A DNA stretch of 64,000 nt from CAYMZZ01 sp046297935 (GTDB lineage: Bacteria > Bacteroidota > Bacteroidia > Chitinophagales > Chitinophagaceae), in the NCBI GenBank assembly GCA_046297935.1, contig JBKBHA010000003.1:248001-312000 (forward strand), written 5' to 3'. The notes beneath the pieces were generated by a model that made no database searches, was not told the origin of the DNA, and saw only the letters and a list, made by a program, of their open reading frames with translations. The translations under genes were made by a program, and so were the position numbers. This document shows positions 18,406 to 26,806 of the stretch, one piece after another (position 1 is the stretch's first letter; each line of letters begins with the position of its first letter).

Positions 18406-21400
18406 TTATTTCCGGAATTTCAGATTCAAATTGATACCATAAGTACGTGTAGAAGGCAGACTGGTTCCTTCAATACCGTAGTAACGCACATTTGAGCTGA
18501 ATGTAGCTTCCGGATCAATGTTGTCGCTCTTCTTCATAAGGATTGCCAGGTTACGTGCTACCAGTGAAACCTGGATAGAACGGAACAGTGGCAAACGAGA
18601 CAATACTCTTTCGGGAACTGTGTAGCCCAATGTTACCTGGCGAAGTTTGATGAAGTCGCCATCGAGCACGTGAACCGAGGTGACGTTTTGAGCCAGCGAA
18701 CGATAGTATCCCTGGGCATCGGCTTCTACAGTGTTTGGAGTACCTGCCTCGGTTACGCCGGTAGTAATACCATCGCGACCTTCGAGCGTCATTTTGTTCA
18801 ATCCGCGGAAAATACTGTAATAGCTGGTTGCAGAGAGAATCTTGTTACCAAAGTTGTAATCGATCAGGAAAGAGAAATTCAGATTTTTGTAGTTGAATTC
18901 GTTATTCCATCCGCCATACAGTGTTGGCAGTACGCTGCCCATGGGAATCAGGTTGCCACGCATTGGGTAACCAGAACCATCTACTACGATGTCGCCTTTG
19001 GAATCGCGGCGATAGTCGTACGCAAGGATCTGAGGACCAGCAAGGCCTTTTACATAAGCTGTAATAGCATTGCCCAGAGTGGCACGGTTGCTACCCAGAT
19101 TGATGTTGTTGCCTGCGGCATCTGTTTCCAGGATTTCAGTTTTTACCGTGGTCAGGTTCAGCGTCGATACCCACTGGAAGTCACGCTTCTTCACCGGAGA
19201 TCCGCTTAACTGCAATTCGAAACCGCTGTTTTGAGTAGATCCGTTGGGAATAAATCCGCTGGTATATCCGGTGGCGATTGACAAGGATGCACCCATGATT
19301 TCATCACGAGTTTTCTTGGTGAAATACGCCGCGTCTATGCTCAGGCGATTGTTCAGGAAGCGCAGTTCGGTACCAATTTCCAACTCAGTGGTTGTAAAAG
19401 GTTTCAATAAACCGCTGGGGAGCGAAGTACTGAAACTTCCCACAGGCACGCCATTGAATGGACTACCGAGAGAATAATACACAGCCGTTTGATACGCTTC
19501 AGTCAGCTCGTTGCTGGTTTGAGCGTAGCTCACACGAAGTTTACCATAATTCAGCTTATTGATATTGATCAGCTCGCTGAAGATAAAGCTGGCTGAAACC
19601 GAAGGAACAAAAATGGTATTGTTGTCGGTGGGCAGTGTAGAATATGCATCGTAGCGTCCGGTTGTACCCAGTGTAAGGAAATTCTTGTAGCTGAAGTCAA
19701 CGGTATAGTAAGCCGAATTTACCTGTGTTTTCCAAAAATCATAGTTGTCGTTCGGGTTGGTGCGGGGGTTCTGCACGTTGCTCAGGGTGTAGAGATAAGG
19801 CAGAATAAAAGGTCCACCTGCAACAGCTACCCGCTCATACCGATTCTTGCGCAGATTGGCTCCCACTGCGGCATCCACAGTAATGTCTGGAGTGATATTA
19901 CGGGTCAGGCCTATCAGACCGTCCACATTCAACTCATAACGCTCTGCACGGCCCAGATCGTCGAGACCACCACGGCGGCCCTGCGAATAGGCAGTACCCC
20001 ATGGAGTAACCCGAAAGTTGCGATCGTTGATGAGATCATAACCGATACGCGCCTGGGCATAGAGCCATGAAGTGAAATCATAGCGCGCTGTACCAGATGT
20101 AATCAGACGTTTACGAGTAAGATCGTTTACATACTGATTTACCACAAACCATGGATTGGTTACATACTCGTCGTCGCTGAACTGAATTTCATAGCCAGTG
20201 GCAGGATCATAGCCCGGCTTCAGCACGGCCTGATTGATATTGGTAGCCAGAAACAGACCATTGTTGGGGTTCATTGGTCCGTCGCTCAACTGTGAACGAT
20301 TGTTAGATTTCTCTTCTACATAGTTGGCCACCAGTTGCACCGACAGTTTATCAGTTACTTTCTGATTGATATTAAAATTGATCGTATTTCTTTTAATACC
20401 ACTGTTACGAACAATCGACTGGTTGTCGAGGTGTGAAAGCGACAGGCGGAAAGATCCGGCGTCGGTACCACGCGACAGTGCAACGGTGTTCGTGATAGAA
20501 GGACCGGCGCGATAGAAATTCTTGACATTGTCTTTTACCGCCGAATAGGGGTACGAATTGCCATCGAACTGAATAGTAGAGGAGCCATCCAGAGGAGCTC
20601 CCCAGCTCATGCGCGCTGTTTGCTGCGCAGTGGCGGCATTGGCCGGTTTTACTCCGCCAATACCCTGTCCATACACGTATTGAAAATCTGTAAGGTCCAT
20701 GGCTTTGTCGACCATGGCGTTCAGGTTATAGTCTACCTGAAAATCGCCTTTCTTACCCGATTTGGTAGTGATTAGAATTACGCCGTTTGAAGCTCGCGAG
20801 CCGTACAGAGCCGAAGCCGACTGGCCTTTCAAAACCGTCATACTTTCTACGTCGTCGGGGTTGATATTACCGATACCGTCGCCGTTATCGGATCCACCCC
20901 ATTCGCCCGCACTACCGCGTTGTGTGTTATCCATGGGCACACCATTGATAACAAAAAGCGGTGAACCGGCGCCGTTGATACTGGGCAAACCGCGAAGCAG
21001 CAGTTTAACCGTACCACCGGGACCACCATTGGTGCCCGCAACCTTTAAACCTGCCACGCGGCCGGTGAGTGAGTTGGCTACGTTTGTTTCGCGCGCCTGG
21101 TTCATAACAGCGCCGTCAACCGTAGTAACCGCGTAACCCAACTTGCGCGATTGCTTGCTGATACCAAGGGCCGTTACTACTACTTCGCCAAGCTCTTCTG
21201 TGCTGGCGTCGAGCGACAGCATCACGCGATCTTCACCTGCATCAATCGATACGGTCTTGGTTGCGTAACCTACCGAAGAAATTTCGAGCACCACATTGCC
21301 CGCAGGAACGCTGATCGAAAAAGATCCGGTAGCGTCGGTTGTTGCTTGAATGTTTTTTCCTTTAACTCTAATCGTGGCGGAAGGAATGCCTTCGCCTGTT

Positions 21401-21495
21401 TGGGAATTTTTCAGGAGGCCGGTTAATGTCCGGTTCTGGGCTATGGCCAGAAAACCCGACAGTAGCAGCATCGCAAGGAGGCAGAATTGTCTCAT
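18406..21495 (-). CDS. susC: SusC/RagA-like TonB-dependent outer-membrane transporter
   Basis: TonB-linked importer, 1029 residues, with signal MRQFCLLAMLLLSGFLAIAQ. Order of parts: carboxypeptidase-regulatory-like domain (about 25-100, TLTGLLKNSQTGEGIPSATI), TonB-box-like EVVVTALGI, plug (AGLKVAGTNGGPGG, PLFVINGVPMDN, DVESMTVLKGQSASALYGSR, GVILITTKSG), then a 22-strand barrel ending in YGINLNLKFRK. No N-terminal STN domain, so it is not the trans-envelope signalling kind. It is the first gene of the susC-susD-VCBS-haloperoxidase run and is divergent from an AraC gene, with a 38-bp inverted repeat in the shared upstream region. Confidence 0.96.
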   Translation of the reverse strand: MRQFCLLAMLLLSGFLAIAQNRTLTGLLKNSQTGEGIPSATIRVKGKNIQATTDATGSFSISVPAGNVVLEISSVGYATKTVSIDAGEDRVMLSLDASTEELGEVVVTALGISKQSRKLGYAVTTVDGAVMNQARETNVANSLTGRVAGLKVAGTNGGPGGTVKLLLRGLPSINGAGSPLFVINGVPMDNTQRGSAGEWGGSDNGDGIGNINPDDVESMTVLKGQSASALYGSRASNGVILITTKSGKKGDFQVDYNLNAMVDKAMDLTDFQYVYGQGIGGVKPANAATAQQTARMSWGAPLDGSSTIQFDGNSYPYSAVKDNVKNFYRAGPSITNTVALSRGTDAGSFRLSLSHLDNQSIVRNSGIKRNTINFNINQKVTDKLSVQLVANYVEEKSNNRSQLSDGPMNPNNGLFLATNINQAVLKPGYDPATGYEIQFSDDEYVTNPWFVVNQYVNDLTRKRLITSGTARYDFTSWLYAQARIGYDLINDRNFRVTPWGTAYSQGRRGGLDDLGRAERYELNVDGLIGLTRNITPDITVDAAVGANLRKNRYERVAVAGGPFILPYLYTLSNVQNPRTNPNDNYDFWKTQVNSAYYTVDFSYKNFLTLGTTGRYDAYSTLPTDNNTIFVPSVSASFIFSELININKLNYGKLRVSYAQTSNELTEAYQTAVYYSLGSPFNGVPVGSFSTSLPSGLLKPFTTTELEIGTELRFLNNRLSIDAAYFTKKTRDEIMGASLSIATGYTSGFIPNGSTQNSGFELQLSGSPVKKRDFQWVSTLNLTTVKTEILETDAAGNNINLGSNRATLGNAITAYVKGLAGPQILAYDYRRDSKGDIVVDGSGYPMRGNLIPMGSVLPTLYGGWNNEFNYKNLNFSFLIDYNFGNKILSATSYYSIFRGLNKMTLEGRDGITTGVTEAGTPNTVEADAQGYYRSLAQNVTSVHVLDGDFIKLRQVTLGYTVPERVLSRLPLFRSIQVSLVARNLAILMKKSDNIDPEATFSSNVRYYGIEGTSLPSTRTYGINLNLKFRK

Positions 21496-22072
21496 GAATC
21501 AGTTGTTTTAGTTCTTAATCCGGCATGGGACCGGCAAACAATATCAGGTAGGAGATACAGCAGAAATAAGCGTGTAACTCTTCTAGTGGTAGCAGGGAGA
21601 TGAGATGAAGGGATTTTTGATGATAGTCTCGAAAGTTGAAAACTGCAGGAGCTTATTTTTCAAATACATATAAGAGATCGAAACCTCGACTTGTCCAAAA
21701 TTTGCCGAATTGGAGCCATTTTTTTCAGAAAATGGGTTACAAAGAAGACTGGTTCGTGACTTAAGTCATTATGGTCACATGATGTTGATGGTGATGGTAG
21801 AGCCTGAAATTTTGCCAAAGCATCTGGTTTAAACACTTTTTTACCACAGAGGGCACGGAGGTTCTTGCACAGAGAACACAGAGGTTCGCGCACAGGAATG
21901 TTAGCACAAGTAACTTTCTTGTGTTAACTGTTTCTGTAACAACAGCTCTCCGTGCCCTCTGTGCAAGAACCTCCGTGCCCTCTGTGGTAAAAAAACTGCC
22001 GAGCCAAGTGATACCAACAATTTGCAGGATATCAAAGTCATCTATATCGCAATTGCGTCAAGGGTGTACAAC
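21496..22072. other. Divergent regulatory region, susC/araC
   Basis: About 577 bases between divergent susC and the AraC gene. It contains the long hairpin repeat described separately and otherwise no gene. Promoters for both directions must lie here, but I find no convincing -33/-7 pair. Confidence 0.5.
21837..21994. repeat. Long hairpin element with 38-bp perfect inverted repeats
   Basis: The left arm (21837-21874, starting TTTTTTACCACAGAGGGCA) and right arm (21957-21994) are perfect reverse complements over 38 bp. The centre has a second, inner stem (TTAGCACAAG/CTTGTGTTAA). The motif CCGTGCCCTCTGTG occurs twice on the right side. It belongs to a CAGAGG-rich hairpin family with relatives at 24577-25147, 32270 and 33511. 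There is no coding capacity, so it resembles a MITE or an RNA-forming repeat. Confidence 0.85.
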
Positions 22073-22942
22073 ATGCGAGTATTACAAACAGAAATAACAC
22101 CGGGACTTCAGCAGCCTTACGCGGTGGTACGGAAGAAAGGAAAAAGCTTTACTTCGGTACTGCATGCTCATCCCGAGCTTGAACTGGTATGGGTCCGCCG
22201 CGGCCGCGGGCAGCGTATCATAGGCCAGCAGATTAGCCATTTTGAAGAAAATGACATGATCCTACTTGGCTCAAACCTGCCCCATCGTTGGATTTACGAT
22301 GAAACAATTGGTAAAGAAGCTCAGAGTGTTGTTATCTATTTTCATCCCGGGCTGTTAGCCGAAAAGTTCTACGATATGCCTGCGGCGGAATCAATACGCG
22401 AACTATTGCAGGCCGCTTCAAATACAGGCATACAAATAACGGGACCAGCCCGCGCACGCATGGCTGGTAAGGTAGAAAAACTCAGCCGCCAGTCGGGCCT
22501 GTCCGTATGTTTAGGTATTCTGGAACTACTTCACTATTTATCCCAACAACGAAGCGCCTGGCAATTGCCGGCTGCAGGCGAAACGGTTATTCGTCACCAG
22601 TCAATGGAAGACCGGCTACAACCCGTATATAAATATGTAACTACGCATTACGCGAAAGATATCAGTCTGGCCGAAATTGCCGCTCTCGTTCATTTATCAG
22701 AAACTGCTTTCTGCCGGTTGTTCAGGCAGCGAACACAAACGCATTTCGTAGCTTACCTGAACGAAGTGCGCATTCAACACGCATGTGACAGACTGCAGGT
22801 AAGTGACGACAGCATAAGCCAGATCGCACTGAGCTGTGGATTTAAAAGCCTTTCAAACTTCAATAAATGCTTTCGCCGTGCAAGGGGGCTCAGTCCGCTT
22901 CATTATCGGCAAAAATTTCTTGCGCTTGGCACCGCAGTGTGA
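22073..22942 (+). CDS. AraC family transcriptional regulator
   Basis: ATG 22073 is chosen over the TTG at 22022; product about 289 residues. The N-terminal part is a cupin-like ligand domain (SVLHAHPELELVWVRRGRGQ, then FEENDMILLGSNLPHRWIYD). The C-terminal 100 residues form the double helix-turn-helix: ISLAEIAALVHLSETAFCRLFRQRTQTHFVAYLNEVRIQHA, then ISQIALSCGFKSLSNFNKCFRRARGLSPLHYR. It is divergent from susC and convergent with the fucosidase gene (15-nt gap), so it is a good candidate to control the uptake operon in response to a sugar. That role is inferred from context. Confidence 0.92.
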   Translation: MRVLQTEITPGLQQPYAVVRKKGKSFTSVLHAHPELELVWVRRGRGQRIIGQQISHFEENDMILLGSNLPHRWIYDETIGKEAQSVVIYFHPGLLAEKFYDMPAAESIRELLQAASNTGIQITGPARARMAGKVEKLSRQSGLSVCLGILELLHYLSQQRSAWQLPAAGETVIRHQSMEDRLQPVYKYVTTHYAKDISLAEIAALVHLSETAFCRLFRQRTQTHFVAYLNEVRIQHACDRLQVSDDSISQIALSCGFKSLSNFNKCFRRARGLSPLHYRQKFLALGTAV

Positions 22943-22957
22943 AAAATGATTTGAACG

Positions 22958-24394
22958 CTAATCGTTAGCAGCTTCAAATCGGATAGCCGTAGCCGCTATA
23001 TTCGGATACTTCTTAGAAAAACCTTTGGGTAGTTTCACAATCAGTTTACCATCCTTTATACTCCACTTCAGCACCTGCCCCGTTTGAAGCAACAGCATTT
23101 TCGATCCTTTGCGTGGCAACAATCCCTGCCAGCTGATTTCATCAGCAGCAATTCCGTTGGGGTAAACGGTTAGTGCATACATGGCACTTCCGTCTTTTTT
23201 CTTTGTGAAATATGTATCACCCGATTTGAACGCATCAACTGCCCTGGTTTCATAAATAGCTTCTCCATTTTTTTCCATCCATTGACCAATTTCCAATAAT
23301 CGTGCATTCACGGTGTCAGGAAACTGACCCTTCGCGTCGGGGCCAATACCCAGCAACAGGCTTCCGCCCTTTGCTACCACATCAATCAACTGCTGTATCA
23401 CCTTTGCTGCAGGTTTGTACTGATCGTTTGGAACAAATCCCCAGGCACCGCCGAGCGTAATACAGCTTTCCCATGGAAATGGCAGCGGCTCGTCGGGAAC
23501 GCGTTGTTCAGGAGTCAGATAATTTTCATATGGACCATGAACTGTACGATCCACCAGCAACAAACCTGGTTGATAGCCTCGCGCCATGGAAGCCAGCCTG
23601 GGCATATCAATATCCTGACTCCAGGCCGGAATAGCAGCGCCCCAGGAACGAACTTCGTCGTTTACTGTCTCCAGTGGCCGTACCCAGCCACCATCGAGCC
23701 ATAATATATCCATGCTGCCATAGTCACGCATCAGTTCCTCGATCTGCGCATGGGTAAATTTTTTAAACCTTTCCCAACGCCAGGGGAATTTGCGGATATC
23801 GTAGTTATTATTCCGATCTGCTGTAGCATAGTGCGGCCACCAGTAATCGGTATTATGCCAGTCGGGTTTTGAAAAATAGGCACCGATCATGAACCCTTCA
23901 TTCCGAAAAGCATCAAAAACATGTTTCGCAACATTCATACGCGAATCGCCAGCAAAGGGAGTGGCTCGTATACTGAAGTCCGACTGTTTTGTATCGAACA
24001 TCGAAAAACCGTCGTGATGCTTGGTAGTGAACACGAGGTATTTCATACCAGCTTTTGCGGCAGTACTGGCCCAGGCTGCAGGATCGAAATTAACGGGATT
24101 GAACTGGTTCTTTAGTCCCCAATACCATTTCTTGTAATCACCATAATCGCTCATGCTGTCGCGGGTAATCCAGTCCTCGGAACAAAGCGACCAGGACTCA
24201 ATAATGCCTGGTACAGCATACAGTCCCCAGTGTATGATGATACCAAATTTCTGATCCTTCCATTTCTCCAGCTTGGCACTCACCAGCGGGTCGGCAGGTG
24301 GCACATAATGTTTGGAGGCCGGATGCACGTTGGGCTGGGCGCTGGCTGATAGAAAACAGAAAACAGCAAAAGCAATTGAGAGAACACGATTCAT
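22958..24394 (-). CDS. GH29 alpha-L-fucosidase, exported
   Basis: Glycoside hydrolase family 29, which removes alpha-linked L-fucose from glycans by a retaining mechanism. The signal peptide ends at SASAQ; total 478 residues, normal for the family. Motifs: KFGIIIHWGLYAVPG (about 49-63), YLVFTTKHHDGFSMFDT, and SMDILWLDGGWV with the probable nucleophile Asp234. The C-terminal domain is short and beta-rich. It stands between two Sus loci and is convergent with the AraC gene, so it probably supplies sugars to one of these systems. The acid/base residue is not conserved in this family and cannot be assigned by eye. Confidence 0.92.
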   Translation of the reverse strand: MNRVLSIAFAVFCFLSASAQPNVHPASKHYVPPADPLVSAKLEKWKDQKFGIIIHWGLYAVPGIIESWSLCSEDWITRDSMSDYGDYKKWYWGLKNQFNPVNFDPAAWASTAAKAGMKYLVFTTKHHDGFSMFDTKQSDFSIRATPFAGDSRMNVAKHVFDAFRNEGFMIGAYFSKPDWHNTDYWWPHYATADRNNNYDIRKFPWRWERFKKFTHAQIEELMRDYGSMDILWLDGGWVRPLETVNDEVRSWGAAIPAWSQDIDMPRLASMARGYQPGLLLVDRTVHGPYENYLTPEQRVPDEPLPFPWESCITLGGAWGFVPNDQYKPAAKVIQQLIDVVAKGGSLLLGIGPDAKGQFPDTVNARLLEIGQWMEKNGEAIYETRAVDAFKSGDTYFTKKKDGSAMYALTVYPNGIAADEISWQGLLPRKGSKMLLLQTGQVLKWSIKDGKLIVKLPKGFSKKYPNIAATAIRFEAAND

Positions 24395-24540
24395 TGATGA
24401 AAGTTTAGATCAAAAACAATGTACAGAATTCAGGGGATTGTAACCCCCTTTTGTTGTTGAGTTGTTGAGTTGTTGAGTTGTGTAGTTGTTTAGTTGTAAT
24501 TAATCGGCGTTGATCTTTGAAAAGGGAAAGTTGATTTGCT

Positions 24541-25147
24541 TAACGATGGAAAATGTTAAAGAGTACTGATACCCTATTTAACCGCAGAGGGCACGGAGTT
24601 TTTACGCAGAGGGCGCGGAGGGCTGTTGAGAGTAAAGAAAGTTGGTTGTATCGATAAAAAGAATCCTCCGTTTCTCTGCGTAAATTCTCAGCGTGCTTTG
24701 CGGTTAAAAAGGGTGCTGAGCCTGGAGGATTTGTGTAAATCTGTGGAAAGAGGATTTCCTTAACGATAGAAAATGTTAAAGAGTACTGATACCCTATTTA
24801 ACCGCAGAGGGAATAGAGCTTTTGCGCGGAGGGCGCGGAGAGCTGTTGAGAGTAAAGAAAGTAGGTTGTATTGATAAAAAGAATCCTCCCGTTTCTCCGC
24901 GTAAATTCTCAGCGTGCTTTGCGGTTAAACTAGTGATCTGAGCCCGGACGAAACTCAGCCAACCTAAGTCAACTCCTATGGTGTTGGTAATAGCTAACCG
25001 GTGCAGCATTTCTTTAACCACAGAGGGAACGGAGTTTTTTACGCAGAGGGCGCGGAGGGCTGTTGAGAGTAAAGAAAGTTGGTTGTATCGATAAAAAGAA
25101 TCCTCCGTTTCTCTGCGTAAATTCTCAGCGTGCTTTGCGGTTAAAAA
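24541..25147. repeat. Three tandem hairpin elements (CAGAGG family)
   Basis: Three related hairpins at 24577-24708, 24797-24929 and 25014-25147. Each has a left arm like TTAACCGCAGAGGG...ACGCAGAG and a right arm like CTCTGCGTAA...TTTGCGGTTAA, around a conserved centre (GAGAGTAAAGAAAGTTGGTT, then AAAAAGAATCCTCC). Copies 1 and 3 are almost identical over 120 bp. Copies 1 and 2 also share their left flank (TAACGATGGAAAATGTTAAA, then GAGTACTGATACCCTA), giving a period of 220 bp. So the first unit was duplicated with its surroundings. The rest of the 800-base gap between the fucosidase and the second susD holds no gene. Confidence 0.85.
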
Positions 25148-25196
25148 GGGTGCTGAGCCTGGAGTATCTATATAAATCTGCGCAGAATTGTTCAAG

Positions 25197-26804
25197 TCAA
25201 CGCATTTGCCAAAAGATCTTGCGATCACGCAGATCATTTTCTTTTACCTCGCTGTAATGGGGATTGTAATCAGTTTCGGCCGAAGGATAAGTAAGCCTCA
25301 GTGGTGGAAATTCAAATCCAGACCTGGGCATCCGCAAAAAATCAAGTGCCGGATATCCCGTTCTTCGATATTCTGACCACGCTTGTACCGATTGAAGGAA
25401 CCCGAAATGAAGCCATTTCTGGGTAATGATTTTCTTTAGTCGCTGTGTTGGTTCTGCATCCAAATTTATAGAAGGGTTTTGCAAAAAAGCATCGATAGCA
25501 ATTTCAGTAGGCGGCGTTAAAGGAGGTCGGGTGACCGTATTCAGACTGTTCAAATAATAGTAAAATTGTATGGACTGCCGAACGGCGCGCTCGTAATGCG
25601 CCTTTGCATCGCCGCCACCCCAGCGCGTAAATGCTTCTGCTGCCAAAAAATTCACTTCAGCCGAACTGAAATGAATACCGGGTAATTTTGAATTGAATAA
25701 GAAAGTAGCGGAATCGAGCGTGGCGTAGTCGCCCATGATGGGCTGCTGCTCAGAAGCAATGATATTGACTGGTAGTCCCCGATAGTCAGAATTGGGCACA
25801 AAGCTTCCATTGATCAACCGCCCATATTTATCAAACATAACAGGAATGCGTGGATCATTGGCAGGCTTCATAACCGAGTCGAGCATATAATGTGGCGCTG
25901 AAAAATTGTTGAGTTCTGTAAGCGCCAGGAAAAGATTCTCCTGATAATTAGTTAGCGGTTGCAGCAAAATATCATCGTAGGCAGGATTGTAATTGCTGCT
26001 TCCATCGGGAAGTGGAAATACACTGGGGTTTTGCAGCATTTCAAGCACAGCGGTACGTGCCGCATCGGGACTGTAATCAGACAGGCGCATCCACAATCGT
26101 AGCCTCAACGCATTAGCGTATCTGCGCCAACGTTGCAGATCGCCACGTAACAGAATATCCTGTTGGTTGAACGATGACTGCGTAATGCTGTTCAACACCA
26201 TGCTGCTAAAATACTCTGCCAGGTTACGAAGCTGATCTAATGCGTAAGTATAAATATCTTCTGCCTTGTCGAATCTGGAATAAGTTAAAATACCATTTGC
26301 GCCAAGCGTGCCTGCTTCAAAAAACGGGATATCGCCCCAGAGATCCACCATTTGTGTGGCCATATCAATGGTGATCAGCCTGGCTGCCATCAGGAAGACT
26401 TCCTGTTGACGCTTTTCTTCCGGCTGATCAAGTTCCTGCCATGCTTTTTCCATGGCGCGATAGTGCACCATGATGCCGGCACCGTTGGGACTGCTGCGAT
26501 AAAAATCACTCCACCTGTCTGAGCTGTAGCTCGCGTTCTGTTGGTAGGCTGTCAGCTGATTCAGATAACCCAGTGTTTGGCTGTACACACCGGTATGCAG
26601 GGCAACAAATGTTCGAATTTCCCAATAGTTGGGCCTTACTCTTCCGTTGTCCAGCAGGCGGGTGAATAGTTTGGGAATGGATGCATCGGCGGGCTGGTCG
26701 GGGTCGTTGTACAGCTCCTTTAATTGTTTACGGCAGCCCAATCCGGTTGTTATTAACAACAACAGTAAGAAAAGAAATGATATGGTTGAGCGTGCGCCGT
26801 TCAT
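25197..26804 (-). CDS. susD: SusD/RagB-like outer-membrane lipoprotein (second locus)
   Basis: ATG 26804 follows the susC stop with a 2-nt gap, so the two are coupled. Lipoprotein signal: MNGARSTISFLFLLLLLITT, then GLGC with the acylated Cys. The 535-residue protein has SusD-like_2 features: LKELYNDPDQPADASIPKLF at the N-terminus, MATQMVDLWGDIPFFEA, FLAAEAFTRWGG and the C-terminal SVQAWSEYRRTGYPALDF and RLTYPSAE. It should form the lid of the SusC-like transporter. It is clearly a distant paralogue of the first SusD. Confidence 0.94.
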   Translation of the reverse strand: MNGARSTISFLFLLLLLITTGLGCRKQLKELYNDPDQPADASIPKLFTRLLDNGRVRPNYWEIRTFVALHTGVYSQTLGYLNQLTAYQQNASYSSDRWSDFYRSSPNGAGIMVHYRAMEKAWQELDQPEEKRQQEVFLMAARLITIDMATQMVDLWGDIPFFEAGTLGANGILTYSRFDKAEDIYTYALDQLRNLAEYFSSMVLNSITQSSFNQQDILLRGDLQRWRRYANALRLRLWMRLSDYSPDAARTAVLEMLQNPSVFPLPDGSSNYNPAYDDILLQPLTNYQENLFLALTELNNFSAPHYMLDSVMKPANDPRIPVMFDKYGRLINGSFVPNSDYRGLPVNIIASEQQPIMGDYATLDSATFLFNSKLPGIHFSSAEVNFLAAEAFTRWGGGDAKAHYERAVRQSIQFYYYLNSLNTVTRPPLTPPTEIAIDAFLQNPSINLDAEPTQRLKKIITQKWLHFGFLQSVQAWSEYRRTGYPALDFLRMPRSGFEFPPLRLTYPSAETDYNPHYSEVKENDLRDRKIFWQMR

Positions 26805-26806
26805 GG

